A stretch of 64,000 nt of DNA from Anaerolineales bacterium UBA2395 (GTDB lineage Bacteria; Chloroflexota; Anaerolineae; Anaerolineales; Villigracilaceae), in the NCBI GenBank assembly GCA_002343775.1, contig DDSH01000030.1:1-64000 (forward strand). The letters run 5' to 3'. This document shows, in pieces, positions 49,783 through 58,732 of this stretch (the first letter of the stretch is position 1; each line of letters opens with the position of its first letter). A program made the position numbers and the translations under genes. Under the pieces are notes generated by a model that saw only the letters and a list, made by a program, of their open reading frames with translations, ran no database searches and was not told the DNA's origin.

Positions 49783-50379
49783 CTATTTTGAAAACTTTGG
49801 CAGGAATCTACCCGTCCGCTTCATATACTCGCGATATTCATCGCCAAACTTCTCAATGAGATTCGCTTCCTCTTTCGGGGTACGGATCGCCATGGCGATG
49901 AATGCCAGCGCTGCCAGCAGAATAATGAACCAGTTATCTGCCATCAATGCAAAGGCGATATAGAGTGATGTGCCGACACTGTAAAGCGGGTGGCGTACCC
50001 AGTGGTAAATGCCATGCGTTACAAGTTTGTGATTCGTGCGTGTAGTGCTGACTGGCGTAATTCCGCTTTGAATACTGATGAACAGCCAGTAGATCAATCC
50101 GACCACGAGGATGCCAAATCCGAAACCGAAAAAGCGCATCCATTCGGGCAGCCCGATCTTTGACCATGCCATCCACTGCGGATTGAGCAGATAGACGATT
50201 GGGCTGAGCCAGAGTATCAAACCACCAATGCGGATGACGAGCATCATCGGTGTGCCGTCTGCACTGCGGGAAAGTCTTTCGCCTGAGTCACGGTCCGCTT
50301 TCATGCGGAAGTAAATGGAGATGCCTGCGCCTGTGAAAAGGATGAGCGCGGCAAGGATTCTGAAAATTGTTTCGTTCAT
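49783..50379 (-). CDS. Isoprenylcysteine carboxyl methyltransferase-like membrane protein
   Basis: 198 aa with about five TMs. The ICMT/PEMT-type C-terminus is clear: HKLVTHGIYHWVRHPLYSVG, then EEANLIEKFGDEYREYMKRTGRFLPK, where RHPLY and the EE...F...Y pattern bind SAM. Substrates in bacteria are mostly unknown. It is embedded in the Mn/Zn importer operon, between regulator (27 nt) and binding protein (42 nt), which suggests an envelope function linked to metal supply. Confidence 0.88.
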   Translation of the reverse strand: MNETIFRILAALILFTGAGISIYFRMKADRDSGERLSRSADGTPMMLVIRIGGLILWLSPIVYLLNPQWMAWSKIGLPEWMRFFGFGFGILVVGLIYWLFISIQSGITPVSTTRTNHKLVTHGIYHWVRHPLYSVGTSLYIAFALMADNWFIILLAALAFIAMAIRTPKEEANLIEKFGDEYREYMKRTGRFLPKFSK

Positions 50380-50406
50380 ATGGGTAAAACCTTTCTATTG
50401 ATAAAG

Positions 50407-51072
50407 TTATTTTTGGATCTCTACAAATATTTTTGTCGTAATGTTCAAGCCAAGCACATTGACCTTTCTGCCAACTTTCACCGTTAAGTTATTGTCGAAC
50501 TCGGAATACTCGATCACTTCGATCTGAATGCCTGGGGTGAGTCCCAAACTGTCGAGATGGCGAAGCAGGTTCGGGTCGGCGGCAACGACGCGTTGGATCG
50601 TCGCAGATTGGCTTGCTCGCAGGGAAGATAGCGGCGTGGTGTCATCCACTGGCATTTTCAAATCCGCAGTGGGGATCAACTCACCATGTGGGTCGCGGGT
50701 CGGGTTGCCAAGTGCGGCGGCGATCCGTCGCTCGAAATCCTCCGAGATGACATGCTCCAGCCGTTCCGCCTCTTCGTGGACTTCGTCCCATGAATAGCCA
50801 AGCGTTTGCACCAGCCACGCTTCGAGCAAACGGTGATGTCTTATCACCTCAAGCGCGGCGCGTTTCCCCGCGGAGGTGAGGGTGACGCCCTGATGCTTTT
50901 GGTATTCGACCAGTGCGGGTTTTTCGGCAGCCAGTTTTTGGATCATGCCTGTCACAGACGCGGGTCTGACATTTAACTCACGCGCCAGGTCATTGGTGCT
51001 GGCGGGCAAGCCGTTTTCGGTCAGTTCGTAAATACGCTTGAGATAATCTTGAATGGATGTGGATGGTTTCAT
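50407..51072 (-). CDS. DtxR/MntR-family metal-dependent repressor
   Basis: 221 aa from ATG 51072. Winged helix TSIQDYLKRIYELTENGLPASTNDLARELNVRPASVTGMIQKLA, dimerisation domain, and a C-terminal FeoA/SH3-like domain (LGLTPGIQIEVIEYSEFDNNLTVKVG). Ligand positions are Asp9, His80, Glu103, Glu106 and His107: closer to MntR than to DtxR, whose Cys102 is Glu here, though MntR Glu11 is Lys12. A Mn-responsive repressor is the likely reading. A matching operator lies on the promoter of this operon. Confidence 0.92.
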   Translation of the reverse strand: MKPSTSIQDYLKRIYELTENGLPASTNDLARELNVRPASVTGMIQKLAAEKPALVEYQKHQGVTLTSAGKRAALEVIRHHRLLEAWLVQTLGYSWDEVHEEAERLEHVISEDFERRIAAALGNPTRDPHGELIPTADLKMPVDDTTPLSSLRASQSATIQRVVAADPNLLRHLDSLGLTPGIQIEVIEYSEFDNNLTVKVGRKVNVLGLNITTKIFVEIQK

Positions 51073-51073
51073 G

Positions 51074-51763
51074 TTATTTCCAAAGGGTGGTGGTAGTGAA
51101 AGCGAAGAACACCATGAAGGCGATGTTGAATCCCGCGCCTTCGGTCCAATCACGTACAAACTGCGGCAGGGCGCGCTTGACCAGTAGCCAGGCAATGGTC
51201 ATCGTTAATGGTGTGACGCCTGCCATCCAAAGCGGGTAAGCGGTCTTTCCAGACGCCACCAAAACAGAAAACAGGATCGAAGCAGCAACGATAAAGATCA
51301 AAAGCGGAGCGTACGTGATGACCAGGACTTTCTTATGCCTTTCCATCATCCCAGCGATCACAGGCTGTGAATCTTCGTTGACATCGTTCAACGCATGGAC
51401 GTACTCGCCCATGTAAAAGAACGACCCATGCACGAACGTCCCGATGATGGAAGCCGCTCCAAACAACCCGAAGGCTGCCAGCGCTGCCCAGGCGTTGACT
51501 CCGCTCAAGCCTTGATGCGCGTGCCAGAAGCCCATCAGAATCAAAGGCGTCGAAAAGACACCGATCAACGAACCCCACATCAAACGGGCGGGGGAGAGCA
51601 CGACCATTTTCTCCGCGTCTGATAGCAGTTTTGCAAATGGTTTAAGTTTTGGGTAATCATCCAGCGAGGCTTTGGATGCAAGCAAAAGTACATCACCAAC
51701 CGCATAAACAGTCGCGCCGGTGAACGCCAGAATTCCCAGAAGGTTGAAAGGGACGAGTTCCAT
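51074..51763 (-). CDS. Conserved membrane protein, possibly DUF6796 family
   Basis: 229 aa with six predicted TMs (first about 6-28). Conserved-looking polar residues include GSFFYMGEYVHALND in a loop and the pattern LSPARLMWGSLIGVFSTPLILMGFWH. The DUF6796 label is from memory and tentative. It is the first gene of the DtxR-controlled metal operon and may be a transporter or sensor; function unknown. Confidence 0.7.
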   Translation of the reverse strand: MELVPFNLLGILAFTGATVYAVGDVLLLASKASLDDYPKLKPFAKLLSDAEKMVVLSPARLMWGSLIGVFSTPLILMGFWHAHQGLSGVNAWAALAAFGLFGAASIIGTFVHGSFFYMGEYVHALNDVNEDSQPVIAGMMERHKKVLVITYAPLLIFIVAASILFSVLVASGKTAYPLWMAGVTPLTMTIAWLLVKRALPQFVRDWTEGAGFNIAFMVFFAFTTTTLWK

Positions 51764-51781
51764 AAATCTGATTTCCTTAAA

Positions 51782-51799
51782 ATTTAGTCTTACCTAAAT
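51782..51799. promoter_or_regulatory. DtxR/MntR-type operator
   Basis: ATTTAG (51782-51787), six bases, CTAAAT (51794-51799): an exact 6-bp dyad; read on the minus strand it gives TTTAGGTAAGACTAAA, close to DtxR-family boxes (TTAGGTTAGxCTAACCTAA). It covers the expected start site of the promoter. Confidence 0.75.
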
Positions 51800-51800
51800 A

Positions 51801-51829
51801 ATTTTATATGCATAACTAATTTTTGTCAA
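51801..51829 (-). promoter_or_regulatory. Promoter of the seven-gene Mn/Zn importer operon
   Basis: On the minus strand TTGACA (51829-51824), 17 nt, TAAAAT (51806-51801). The operator begins 1 nt downstream. Start near 51794, 31 nt before the first ATG. Confidence 0.82.
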
Positions 51830-51853
51830 GGTTCTATGTAGTAAAATCATCCT

Positions 51854-52891
51854 ATGTCTTTGCATTCCGAAATTCTTGAACAACCCGAACGGATCAGGGA
51901 TTTACTTTCTTCTCAAAGAAAGGAGGTTGAACGGATTGCCGCTGAAATTCAAAAGCGTGATATCCGCTATGTCTTCCTTGCCGCACGCGGAACGTCGGAT
52001 AATGCGGGCAGATACGCCAATTATTTACTTGGCGCCATGAACCGTCTGCCGCTTGCACTGGCAACGCCTTCACTGTTCACGTATTATAGGAAGCCGCCCA
52101 CGCTGAAGAACGCGCTCGTGATCGGCATTTCGCAATCAGGTAAATCGCCGGACATTGTCAGTGTGTTGGAGGAGGGCAAACGACAGGGATGCCTGACGCT
52201 CTCCATGACGAATGAACTGGCTTCGCCTCTTGCCCAAGCCTGCGATTTTGTGATCGAACTACAAGCGGGTCCTGAGCGGGCAGTTGCAGCGACGAAGACC
52301 TACACCACCGAATTGATGAGCGTAGCGATGCTTTCGGCGGCATTGACCGGCGAAAAAAAGATGTGGACAGAACTGACGAAAGTTCCGGCGTGGATGAAGC
52401 AGACGCTGAAGCAGGGTGATTTCATCGCGCAGGCGGTTCAGCGTTATCGCTATATCGATCAGACCGTGGTGCTGGGGCGCGGTTTCAATTACGCAACCGC
52501 TTTTGAGTGGGCATTGAAACTGAAAGAACTGACCTATATCATCGCCGAGCCGTATTCCTCGGCAGATTTTGCGCATGGTCCCATTGCGATGGTGGAGAGC
52601 GGGTATCCCGTATTTGCGGTGGCGGCAAAAGGGAAAGTCTTCAACTCAATGCTCGAGATGCTCAAGCGTTTGCGCTCGGATATTTCTGCCGAATTGGTAG
52701 TGATCTCCAATGATAAAAAAGCGTTGTCGTTCGCACAGGTGCCGTTGACCATCCCCCTCGAGACGCCGGAGTGGTTGTCGCCCTTGATGGGCATTTTGCC
52801 TGCCCAGTTGTTCGTCTATCATCTCACCCGCGCCAAGGGCTACAACACCGAGCAGCCACGCAGCATCCGAAAGGTGACGGAGACGAAATAG
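51854..52891 (+). CDS. SIS-domain sugar isomerase / deaminase (GlmS-isomerase-like)
   Basis: 345 aa, two SIS domains as in the isomerase half of GlmS, without the glutaminase half. YVFLAARGTSDNAGRYANYLL, ALVIGISQSGKSPDIVSVLEEGKRQG, the AATKTYTTEL block and ELTYIIAEPYSSADFAHGPIAMVESG (catalytic region), ending QPRSIRKVTETK. Probable glucosamine-6-phosphate deaminase or related amino-sugar isomerase. TAAAAT at 51842-51847 lies 6 nt before the ATG and no Shine-Dalgarno is present, so the gene may be leaderless. Confidence 0.9.
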   Translation: MSLHSEILEQPERIRDLLSSQRKEVERIAAEIQKRDIRYVFLAARGTSDNAGRYANYLLGAMNRLPLALATPSLFTYYRKPPTLKNALVIGISQSGKSPDIVSVLEEGKRQGCLTLSMTNELASPLAQACDFVIELQAGPERAVAATKTYTTELMSVAMLSAALTGEKKMWTELTKVPAWMKQTLKQGDFIAQAVQRYRYIDQTVVLGRGFNYATAFEWALKLKELTYIIAEPYSSADFAHGPIAMVESGYPVFAVAAKGKVFNSMLEMLKRLRSDISAELVVISNDKKALSFAQVPLTIPLETPEWLSPLMGILPAQLFVYHLTRAKGYNTEQPRSIRKVTETK

Positions 52892-52915
52892 GAGCAGGGT
52901 ACCCTGCTCTTTTTT
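52892..52915 (+). terminator. Terminator after the SIS gene
   Basis: Perfect palindrome GAGCAGGGTACCCTGCTC (52892-52909) followed by TTTTTT, immediately after the stop codon. Confidence 0.9.
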
Positions 52916-53020
52916 CTTAAAATAATTGTGTCATTTGGGCAATTGGAGGATAATGCAATTGCAGGGTAAAAATACTCACCCCGTGATATTTATTCCAGGT
53001 GTTCGAAAATAGGAGATCCT

Positions 53021-53992
53021 ATGCGTGTCTGTGTTTTGTCCGATGAAGAAATGGAGGATTTTGATCCCTCTCCCTATTTGAAAGATTTTGAGTGGAAGAT
53101 GGTCACACTCACGGCGCCTGTGTTCGAAAAAATAAAGGCGCTGGCAGAATCGGGGGAGTTCGATGTCTATCTAAATATTTGTGAAGGATATGAGTTTGAG
53201 GATGAGGAAGATGATGAATTCGGCTATCAGGCAACTGAAGTCGTTGAAGCGCTGGAACGCCTCAACCTGACCTTTACCGGCGCAGATACCCGTTGCTTTG
53301 ACCCCACCCGTGAGGAAATGCAAGCCGTGGCAGATAAGGCGGGGATCGGCTTTGCGAAGGGCTATCAGGTTCGAGGTCCGGAAGAAGCGGCGGAACTGGT
53401 AAAAAACCTGCGTTACCCCATCATGATCAAACATCCTAAAAGTTATGGCAGCACCGGCATGTTCAAAGAGTCGCGTGCCAATACCCTCGATGAAGTGCTT
53501 GTTCAGGTCAAGCGCATCTGTGATGAATTTGGCGCGGCGCGCATGGAAGAGTTCATTGTCGGTACCGAATACAATGTGTTGATGGTTGAGAATGCCGATG
53601 ATCTGAACGAGCCGTTCGTGTACCCGCCCGCCCAATTGATCTTCCCCGATGGTGAAGAATTCTGGCATACAGACATCAAATGGGACTATAACGTGCCGTT
53701 CGATTTCAAGGAAGTGACCGAGCCGCAATTGAAAGCCCGCTTGCAGGAGATCGGCAAGCGTATGTTTTTGGCAATGGGTATCTCGGGCTACGGGCGCTGT
53801 GATGTGCGCATGAACGAACAGGGCGAGTTGTTCATTCTGGAGATCAACCCCAACCCCGCTATCATGCTTACGCCCGAAGAATATGGACCGGCGGATTACA
53901 TGATTCTGTACGACCCGGAAGGATACAAAGGGTTTTTCGACCGCATTATCAAGGCGGCATTTGCCCGGCGAAAGATGCGTACAGAAAAATAG
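53021..53992 (+). CDS. ATP-grasp ligase, D-Ala-D-Ala-ligase-like (paralogue 1)
   Basis: 323 aa. VDVYLNICEGYEFEDE resembles the N-terminal strand of Ddl enzymes; NLTFTGADTRCFDPTREEMQAVADKAGI leads to the ATP-grasp core (YPIMIKHPKSYGSTGMF, MEEFIVGTEYNVLMV). The Mg-binding end is SGYGRCDVRMNEQGELFILEINPNPAIML. It would join a carboxylate to an amine using ATP, but the substrate is unknown and no peptidoglycan gene is adjacent. A close paralogue lies at 55519-56466. Start behind AGGAGA. Confidence 0.87.
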   Translation: MRVCVLSDEEMEDFDPSPYLKDFEWKMVTLTAPVFEKIKALAESGEFDVYLNICEGYEFEDEEDDEFGYQATEVVEALERLNLTFTGADTRCFDPTREEMQAVADKAGIGFAKGYQVRGPEEAAELVKNLRYPIMIKHPKSYGSTGMFKESRANTLDEVLVQVKRICDEFGAARMEEFIVGTEYNVLMVENADDLNEPFVYPPAQLIFPDGEEFWHTDIKWDYNVPFDFKEVTEPQLKARLQEIGKRMFLAMGISGYGRCDVRMNEQGELFILEINPNPAIMLTPEEYGPADYMILYDPEGYKGFFDRIIKAAFARRKMRTEK

Positions 53993-54112
53993 AAAACATA
54001 ATCAACCCCGGGTATTAATATGGGATGCGGACAAACGCAGATTTGCGCGGAAGGGACTTAAGAAATCCGCGTGTTCAGCGTGTATCCGTATCCCATTTTC
54101 TCTTAAAAATGA

Positions 54113-54152
54113 ACTCACCCGCGAAACCTTAATTTCGGGGTGAGTCATGTTT
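54113..54152. terminator. Terminator between convergent ATP-grasp and lipoprotein genes
   Basis: ACTCACCC plus CGAAA (54113-54126) pairs with TTTCG plus GGGTGAGT (54133-54145), with one bulged G, followed by CATGTTTTAA. Confidence 0.7.
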
Positions 54153-54161
54153 TAATCTCGA

Positions 54162-54905
54162 TTAAGGCTGGCTAACGACCAGGTTGTCAAAGTGGACTTC
54201 CGTGAAGGGGTTGTCGGTTTCAAACGAAATGGCGGAGAATGCCACCGCACCGGATGCAGACCCGTCGGGAATTGTATTTGCCGAAGCGATCAAGTTCCCA
54301 TTCACTTCGAGCGATAATTGAGTTCCACTACAGGTGGCGCGGATGCTGTTTGTAGCTGTTCCTATCGCTACCGTATCGGAGTAGGTCCAATCCACCAGCG
54401 GACTCATATTGCTGGCAGTGATGCTGCGGATGGTGTAGTAGCCATCTGCGCTGATGGCGAGCATATAACCGTCCACTGAGGTGTCGTCGCGGGTGCTCAG
54501 GCGGCAGATCACGCCGAAGCCCACGTTATTGTTCAATGGACCGCTAGCCATATTTGCGTCCACGTCGATGATCACATCCGCAAATTCGCTTTGCGATTTG
54601 CCCCACTGCCAGAGGCTGCCCGTGGCGCGTACGACGTAGACCCCGTTTTCTGTGCCTGCGCTTCCCTCTTCACTGGAATATGATTCCATTTCAAGGCTGG
54701 GGACGCTAAAATCATCTGAGAAGACAACATTTCCTACAGGCTGGACGGGTACATCTGTAGGAGTGGCGGTCGGCAGAGGAGGGATGGTGGATATGATCGG
54801 TGTACTGGTGGGGGGCTGCTCGCTGCCTCCTGTGGCGAGTGCATTACATGCCAGCATGATGATGGCAATTACCAATGCAAGGGTAATTCGGCTGTTCTTG
54901 CTCAT
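54162..54905 (-). CDS. Lipoprotein with LamG/DUF1080-like beta-sandwich
   Basis: 247 aa. Signal peptide with lipobox LAC (Cys20), then a Pro/Thr-rich linker (PPTSTPIISTIPPLPTATPTDVP) and a C-terminal jelly roll: VVFSDDFSVPSLEMES at the start, VGFGVICRLSTRDDTSVDGYMLAISADGYYTI in the middle and VHFDNLVVSQP at the end. This is a concanavalin-A-like fold typical of glycan-binding surface proteins. Secreted and lipid-anchored; ligand unknown. Confidence 0.82.
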   Translation of the reverse strand: MSKNSRITLALVIAIIMLACNALATGGSEQPPTSTPIISTIPPLPTATPTDVPVQPVGNVVFSDDFSVPSLEMESYSSEEGSAGTENGVYVVRATGSLWQWGKSQSEFADVIIDVDANMASGPLNNNVGFGVICRLSTRDDTSVDGYMLAISADGYYTIRSITASNMSPLVDWTYSDTVAIGTATNSIRATCSGTQLSLEVNGNLIASANTIPDGSASGAVAFSAISFETDNPFTEVHFDNLVVSQP

Positions 54906-55003
54906 TTGTTCTCCTTATTAATAATTTTTAAAATTATAGCCATGCATCTGTGTTTCAAAAGCACTCTTTTGTACTAATTACCGGATGGGCAGGCAGGTCG
55001 AGC

Positions 55004-55396
55004 CTAGAAATTTTCGAGATATGCCACCACTAGCTTGGCTTGCTCGCCACCCGCTTCTGCGTGATCGACCAGTGGAATGCCGTGCGGACCGGGAGTGTTG
55101 ATCGCATCGGGATACGCTTCGAGCGCGGCTTTGACCACGTCCAGTTTGCCCAACATGGCGGCTGCGAAGATATCCAACCGCGCGCCATGTTCCAGCAGAT
55201 AATCGGCGATCTGTTTATTACCCATGTGCGATGCCGCACCGAGCGCCGTCTCGAAATCGCCGCCGCCCCAATCCCATGCGGCGTTGGCAAGCGCGGGCTC
55301 TGCTTCAAGCAGTTCTTTGACCCGCGAAAAATTCCCATGCGAAGCACCGACGAATTCTTCAACAAGACTTGACACTAAAACAGGTTTCTTATCCAT
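55004..55396 (-). CDS. Ankyrin-repeat protein
   Basis: 130 aa from ATG 55396 (GGAGAGAAC before it); the start at 55426 lacks a ribosome site. About three ankyrin units are visible: NFSRVKELLEAEPALANAAWDWGGGDFETALGAASHMGNKQIADYLLEHGARLDIFAAAMLGKLDVVKAALEAYPDAINTPGPHGIPLVDHAEAGG. A soluble protein-binding module of unknown partner. Confidence 0.88.
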   Translation of the reverse strand: MDKKPVLVSSLVEEFVGASHGNFSRVKELLEAEPALANAAWDWGGGDFETALGAASHMGNKQIADYLLEHGARLDIFAAAMLGKLDVVKAALEAYPDAINTPGPHGIPLVDHAEAGGEQAKLVVAYLENF

Positions 55397-55518
55397 GTTC
55401 TCTCCAATCGCAAGGTTGACATCCATTGAATGATCTAAGGTTGATATGTGGATTGTAGCAGAGAGGCTATAATTTGGCTATCACTTCAACACATCATGCC
55501 ATTTTATTGTGAGGACAG

Positions 55519-56466
55519 ATGCGGATATGCATATTGAGTGACGAACTCATCGAAGACTTTAACCCAGCGGAATTAATGAAAGGATATGAGTGGGATTTTT
55601 GGACTGTCGAGCCGCCTGTGGAAGAGTTCGTCTGCAGGGTCTTATCCACGAAAGAGTATGATGCATTTCTGAATATCTGTGAGGGGGATGAGGATAATAC
55701 GGTTGGGTTTGATATGGTCCAAACACTGGAACGCTTCAACCTCCCCTTTACCGGCGCCGACACAAAATTTTATAACCCTACCCGTGAGCAGATGCAAGCC
55801 GTCGCCGAATCGAATGGCATCCGTTTTGCACGCGGATTTAACGCCGCTCACCAAGCAGACTTGGAAAACGCTTCACTCTTGCAGTATCCGCTCATGGTCA
55901 AGCACCCGAACGGATTTGGCAGCGAGGGCATCACGCCTCAATCACGGGTTACGACCGACAGTCAACTTCTCGAGCAATTTCAGCGGATTTGCAGCGCATA
56001 CGGATCGGCGCGCATCGAAGAATTCATTGATGGTCGTGAGGTTACTTGCTTTGTGGTGGATAATCCCGATGACCTTACCAATCCGTATGTGTATCAGCCC
56101 GCCGAAGTGAAGTTCCCGGAAGGCGAGTCTTTTTTGCACATTGAAGTGAAATGGTACAACTGGGGTACATTCTTTGTGCCATTCGATAGTAAAGATTTGA
56201 CCAAAAAAGTTCAGCAGGTGAGCAGGCAATTATATCTCGCCTTGGATGGCACGGGTTATTCGCGGGTGGATCTTCGCATCCGCCCGAATGGGGAAGTGGT
56301 GGCGATCGAGATCAACCCCAATTGTGGGATTTTATATTACGGACCGGATGATCGCGGTCCAGCCGACCTTCCAATTTCGTGGGACAAGGACGGTCATGCC
56401 GGCTTTCTGGATCGCATCTTCCGCGCGGCGATCCTGCGGAAACAAATTCGCGCAGAACGGTCTTAG
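55519..56466 (+). CDS. ATP-grasp ligase, D-Ala-D-Ala-ligase-like (paralogue 2)
   Basis: 315 aa, same plan as the protein at 53021-53992: RICILSDELIEDFNPAELMKGYEW, FLNICEGDEDN, NLPFTGADTKFYNPTREQMQAVAE, YPLMVKHPNGFGSEGI, IEEFIDGREVTCFVV and GYSRVDLRIRPNGEVVAIEINPNCGILY. The two differ throughout, so the duplication is old. TATAAT at 55468-55473 may be its -10. It probably acts on a related substrate. Confidence 0.87.
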   Translation: MRICILSDELIEDFNPAELMKGYEWDFWTVEPPVEEFVCRVLSTKEYDAFLNICEGDEDNTVGFDMVQTLERFNLPFTGADTKFYNPTREQMQAVAESNGIRFARGFNAAHQADLENASLLQYPLMVKHPNGFGSEGITPQSRVTTDSQLLEQFQRICSAYGSARIEEFIDGREVTCFVVDNPDDLTNPYVYQPAEVKFPEGESFLHIEVKWYNWGTFFVPFDSKDLTKKVQQVSRQLYLALDGTGYSRVDLRIRPNGEVVAIEINPNCGILYYGPDDRGPADLPISWDKDGHAGFLDRIFRAAILRKQIRAERS

Positions 56467-56558
56467 ACGCTTCCTTTATCGGCTTTTATTGGCATCAAAC
56501 CTTTGAAAACCCCTCCAGAGTAAGGTGGGTATGCAGCTCTCACGAGCTGGGTTGCTGA

Positions 56559-56587
56559 TTGAATTCCATTTGGTCGGTCGCTATAAT
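56559..56587 (+). promoter_or_regulatory. Promoter giving a leaderless CPBP mRNA
   Basis: TTGAAT (56559-56564), 17 nt, TATAAT (56582-56587). The start site would fall on or next to the ATG at 56594, and there is no Shine-Dalgarno. Confidence 0.75.
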
Positions 56588-56593
56588 ACTTCA

Positions 56594-57286
56594 ATGGAAA
56601 CACAAACAGCACCATCCATAAGGGATCGTTTCGGACGGGCACTTCAGGAAAATCGCTTCTTTGTTCTTCTGGAACTTTTTCTGCTGACTGCCTTTGTAGT
56701 AATTCCCGTCAAGAATTTTTCGATCTACTTCTTATTCATCGGCTGGTTTTCCTTATGGGTTCGCCGGATCGGTTGGCGCGGTGTTGGGTTGAGGAGTCCA
56801 GGGCACTGGGGGCGTACCCTGTTATTAGGGACCCTGGTTGGCGTTGTCTATCAACTCTTTTCGCTCTTTATCCTCACGCCGGTTTTGCATCGATTGACGA
56901 ACACAACGCTTGATCTGAGCCAATTTTCTGATGTTCAGGGGAGCATTCCCATTCTCCTTTTATGGCTTGCGATTTCGTGGACATTTGCCGCCTTTGGCGA
57001 AGAACTGATCTACCGGGGATATATTTTCAACCGAATCAACGATTTGATGGGAAATCATAGATTGAGTGTTGTGATCGCGGTGTTGGTCAGTGGTTTCTTT
57101 TTCGGGTTTTCCCACCTCTATCAGGGAATGACCGGTTTTTTGGAAACGACCATATTTGCTCTGTTGATGTCCATCTTGTATATTTTTTCAGGTCGTAACT
57201 TGTGGATGCTGATCATTGCGCATGGTGTCATTGATACGATCGGTTTCCTGCTCTTGTTTTTGGGGATGTACCCGCTCAATTCATGA
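56594..57286 (+). CDS. CPBP-family intramembrane metalloprotease
   Basis: 230 aa with six or seven TMs, from ATG 56594; the earlier GTG-type reading from 56525 lies upstream of the promoter. The three CPBP motifs are intact: EELIYRGYIFNRI (EExxxR), FFGFSHLYQG (FxxxH) and AHGVID (HxxxD/N). Related proteins process prenylated or membrane peptides, or protect against bacteriocins. It stands alone between ATP-grasp gene 2 and a terminator. Confidence 0.9.
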   Translation: METQTAPSIRDRFGRALQENRFFVLLELFLLTAFVVIPVKNFSIYFLFIGWFSLWVRRIGWRGVGLRSPGHWGRTLLLGTLVGVVYQLFSLFILTPVLHRLTNTTLDLSQFSDVQGSIPILLLWLAISWTFAAFGEELIYRGYIFNRINDLMGNHRLSVVIAVLVSGFFFGFSHLYQGMTGFLETTIFALLMSILYIFSGRNLWMLIIAHGVIDTIGFLLLFLGMYPLNS

Positions 57287-57291
57287 CATGA

Positions 57292-57319
57292 AAAAGCCGA
57301 CCCATACAGGTCGGCTTTT
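57292..57319. terminator. Bidirectional terminator after the CPBP gene
   Basis: AAAAGCCGACC (57292-57302) pairs with GGTCGGCTTTT (57309-57319), loop of 6. It serves the + strand gene and the convergent minus operon. Confidence 0.9.
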
Positions 57320-57343
57320 GGTTTAAGTGGATTCCAAACAGCA

Positions 57344-58729
57344 CTATTTCATCTTGTGTACTTCTTCAAATTGGGTAAAGTCACCATCAAACAAGCTTGT
57401 CGGGGTTTTTTGTAAGGTCAACTCGAAGAAATCGACCAGATAGGCGTTTGTGATCTCAGTCACCCGCTTTCCATTGAGCGGACCTTTTAATCCAAGTTGA
57501 GGTGCAATTGGCGAAAGTAGCGGCAGGTCACTGAAGTCAAAATGTGCTGTCCCATCTATGCTAATGACGCCCAATCCATTGCTTGCATTTGGATAGAACT
57601 GATTGAAGAACTGATTGGATTTACTGTCTGTATCATCTGCCCAATTTTGTGAGAACATAAAGAAGGCTGGCTGCGATACGCCATTGGTGATGACCTCCGC
57701 CGAAACCGGACGCATGAACGGGTCCATGCCGAGCACGGCTTTGCAGCGCGGATCGGTGCCACAGAATTGGATCGCCGCTCCGCCGCCAGTGGAATGACCA
57801 TATACTCCGACACGCTCCAGATCCAGTTTGCCTTCGAATGAACTACCCGCTTCCGTTTCCAGACTTTGGAACTGGTCAAGCAAAAAAGCAATATCCCCCG
57901 ACCACTGATCCACCAGAACCCGTGCAACCTCTTCATAATTGGGGTCACTTGATCGTTCGGGCAATGCTGTGGGGTTATTCGGCGCAACGGTTCCATCTGG
58001 AAAAACGGTGACCACTGCCCCGTAAGTATGTTGCACACCGACAACAACGAAACCACGGCTTGCCAGTTCCAGCGCCTGACCGGTATTTTGGGCGTTGAAT
58101 CCATTCCAGCCATGTGAGAAAAATATGACCGGGAAAGGCGCTTCAGCAGATGCAACGACGGCATTTTTGTAGGCGGGGATGCTCACCAGCGCGAGATGAT
58201 CAAGGAAGAAAGGCGGCAGATCAATGTAAGTGGCGATGGCAGGGGCAAAGATCTCCGCATTTGCCATCCAGGGTGCGCGCTCATCAGAGTCTTTGACATC
58301 TGCCGGATACCAGACTTGGATCATAAATCGGCGTGGTTCGTCTTTGCCGGAATATAGTTCCCTGCGGGAGTCATCGGTCAGTTCGTAAATGGATGTGCCA
58401 ATGGGATACGGTCCGCTCGGGACGGGGATGCGAGGAACAGGCAACAGGGTAGGTAACGCTGTAGCGAGGGCAAGCAGGATGACGGTCAGGTTGGAAGCGA
58501 TGGGTTTCCAATCGGTTGTTCCGGTGATCTTCGTCAGGCTGCTGATGGCGAGCAGGGGAGCCAGCGCATACAGCGGGATCATCTGCCAGCGATAGCCCTC
58601 CACGGCAAAATGCAGGAGCGTAACGATCAATGTTAATGCCGGAAGCAGGCGGACGGGAAACGGACGCGGATGCTTCCAAAGTAAATAGACGCCGAGCAGG
58701 ATGGGAATCGTGATCTCAAGCGGGCGCAT
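57344..58729 (-). CDS. PAF-acetylhydrolase-like alpha/beta-hydrolase with N-terminal membrane region
   Basis: 461 aa. Residues 1-110 are hydrophobic with three or four TMs. Then a large hydrolase: FMIQVWYPADVKDSDERAPWM, FPVIFFSHGWNGFNAQNT, the nucleophile elbow VYGHSTGGGAAIQFC, MDPFMRPV, and GTAHFDFSDLPLLSP with the catalytic His. This follows PAF-acetylhydrolase/plasma Lp-PLA2-type enzymes, hydrolysing short or oxidised lipid acyl chains. It lies 3 nt after the DUF4013 gene. Confidence 0.87.
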   Translation of the reverse strand: MRPLEITIPILLGVYLLWKHPRPFPVRLLPALTLIVTLLHFAVEGYRWQMIPLYALAPLLAISSLTKITGTTDWKPIASNLTVILLALATALPTLLPVPRIPVPSGPYPIGTSIYELTDDSRRELYSGKDEPRRFMIQVWYPADVKDSDERAPWMANAEIFAPAIATYIDLPPFFLDHLALVSIPAYKNAVVASAEAPFPVIFFSHGWNGFNAQNTGQALELASRGFVVVGVQHTYGAVVTVFPDGTVAPNNPTALPERSSDPNYEEVARVLVDQWSGDIAFLLDQFQSLETEAGSSFEGKLDLERVGVYGHSTGGGAAIQFCGTDPRCKAVLGMDPFMRPVSAEVITNGVSQPAFFMFSQNWADDTDSKSNQFFNQFYPNASNGLGVISIDGTAHFDFSDLPLLSPIAPQLGLKGPLNGKRVTEITNAYLVDFFELTLQKTPTSLFDGDFTQFEEVHKMK

Positions 58730-58732
58730 GGG

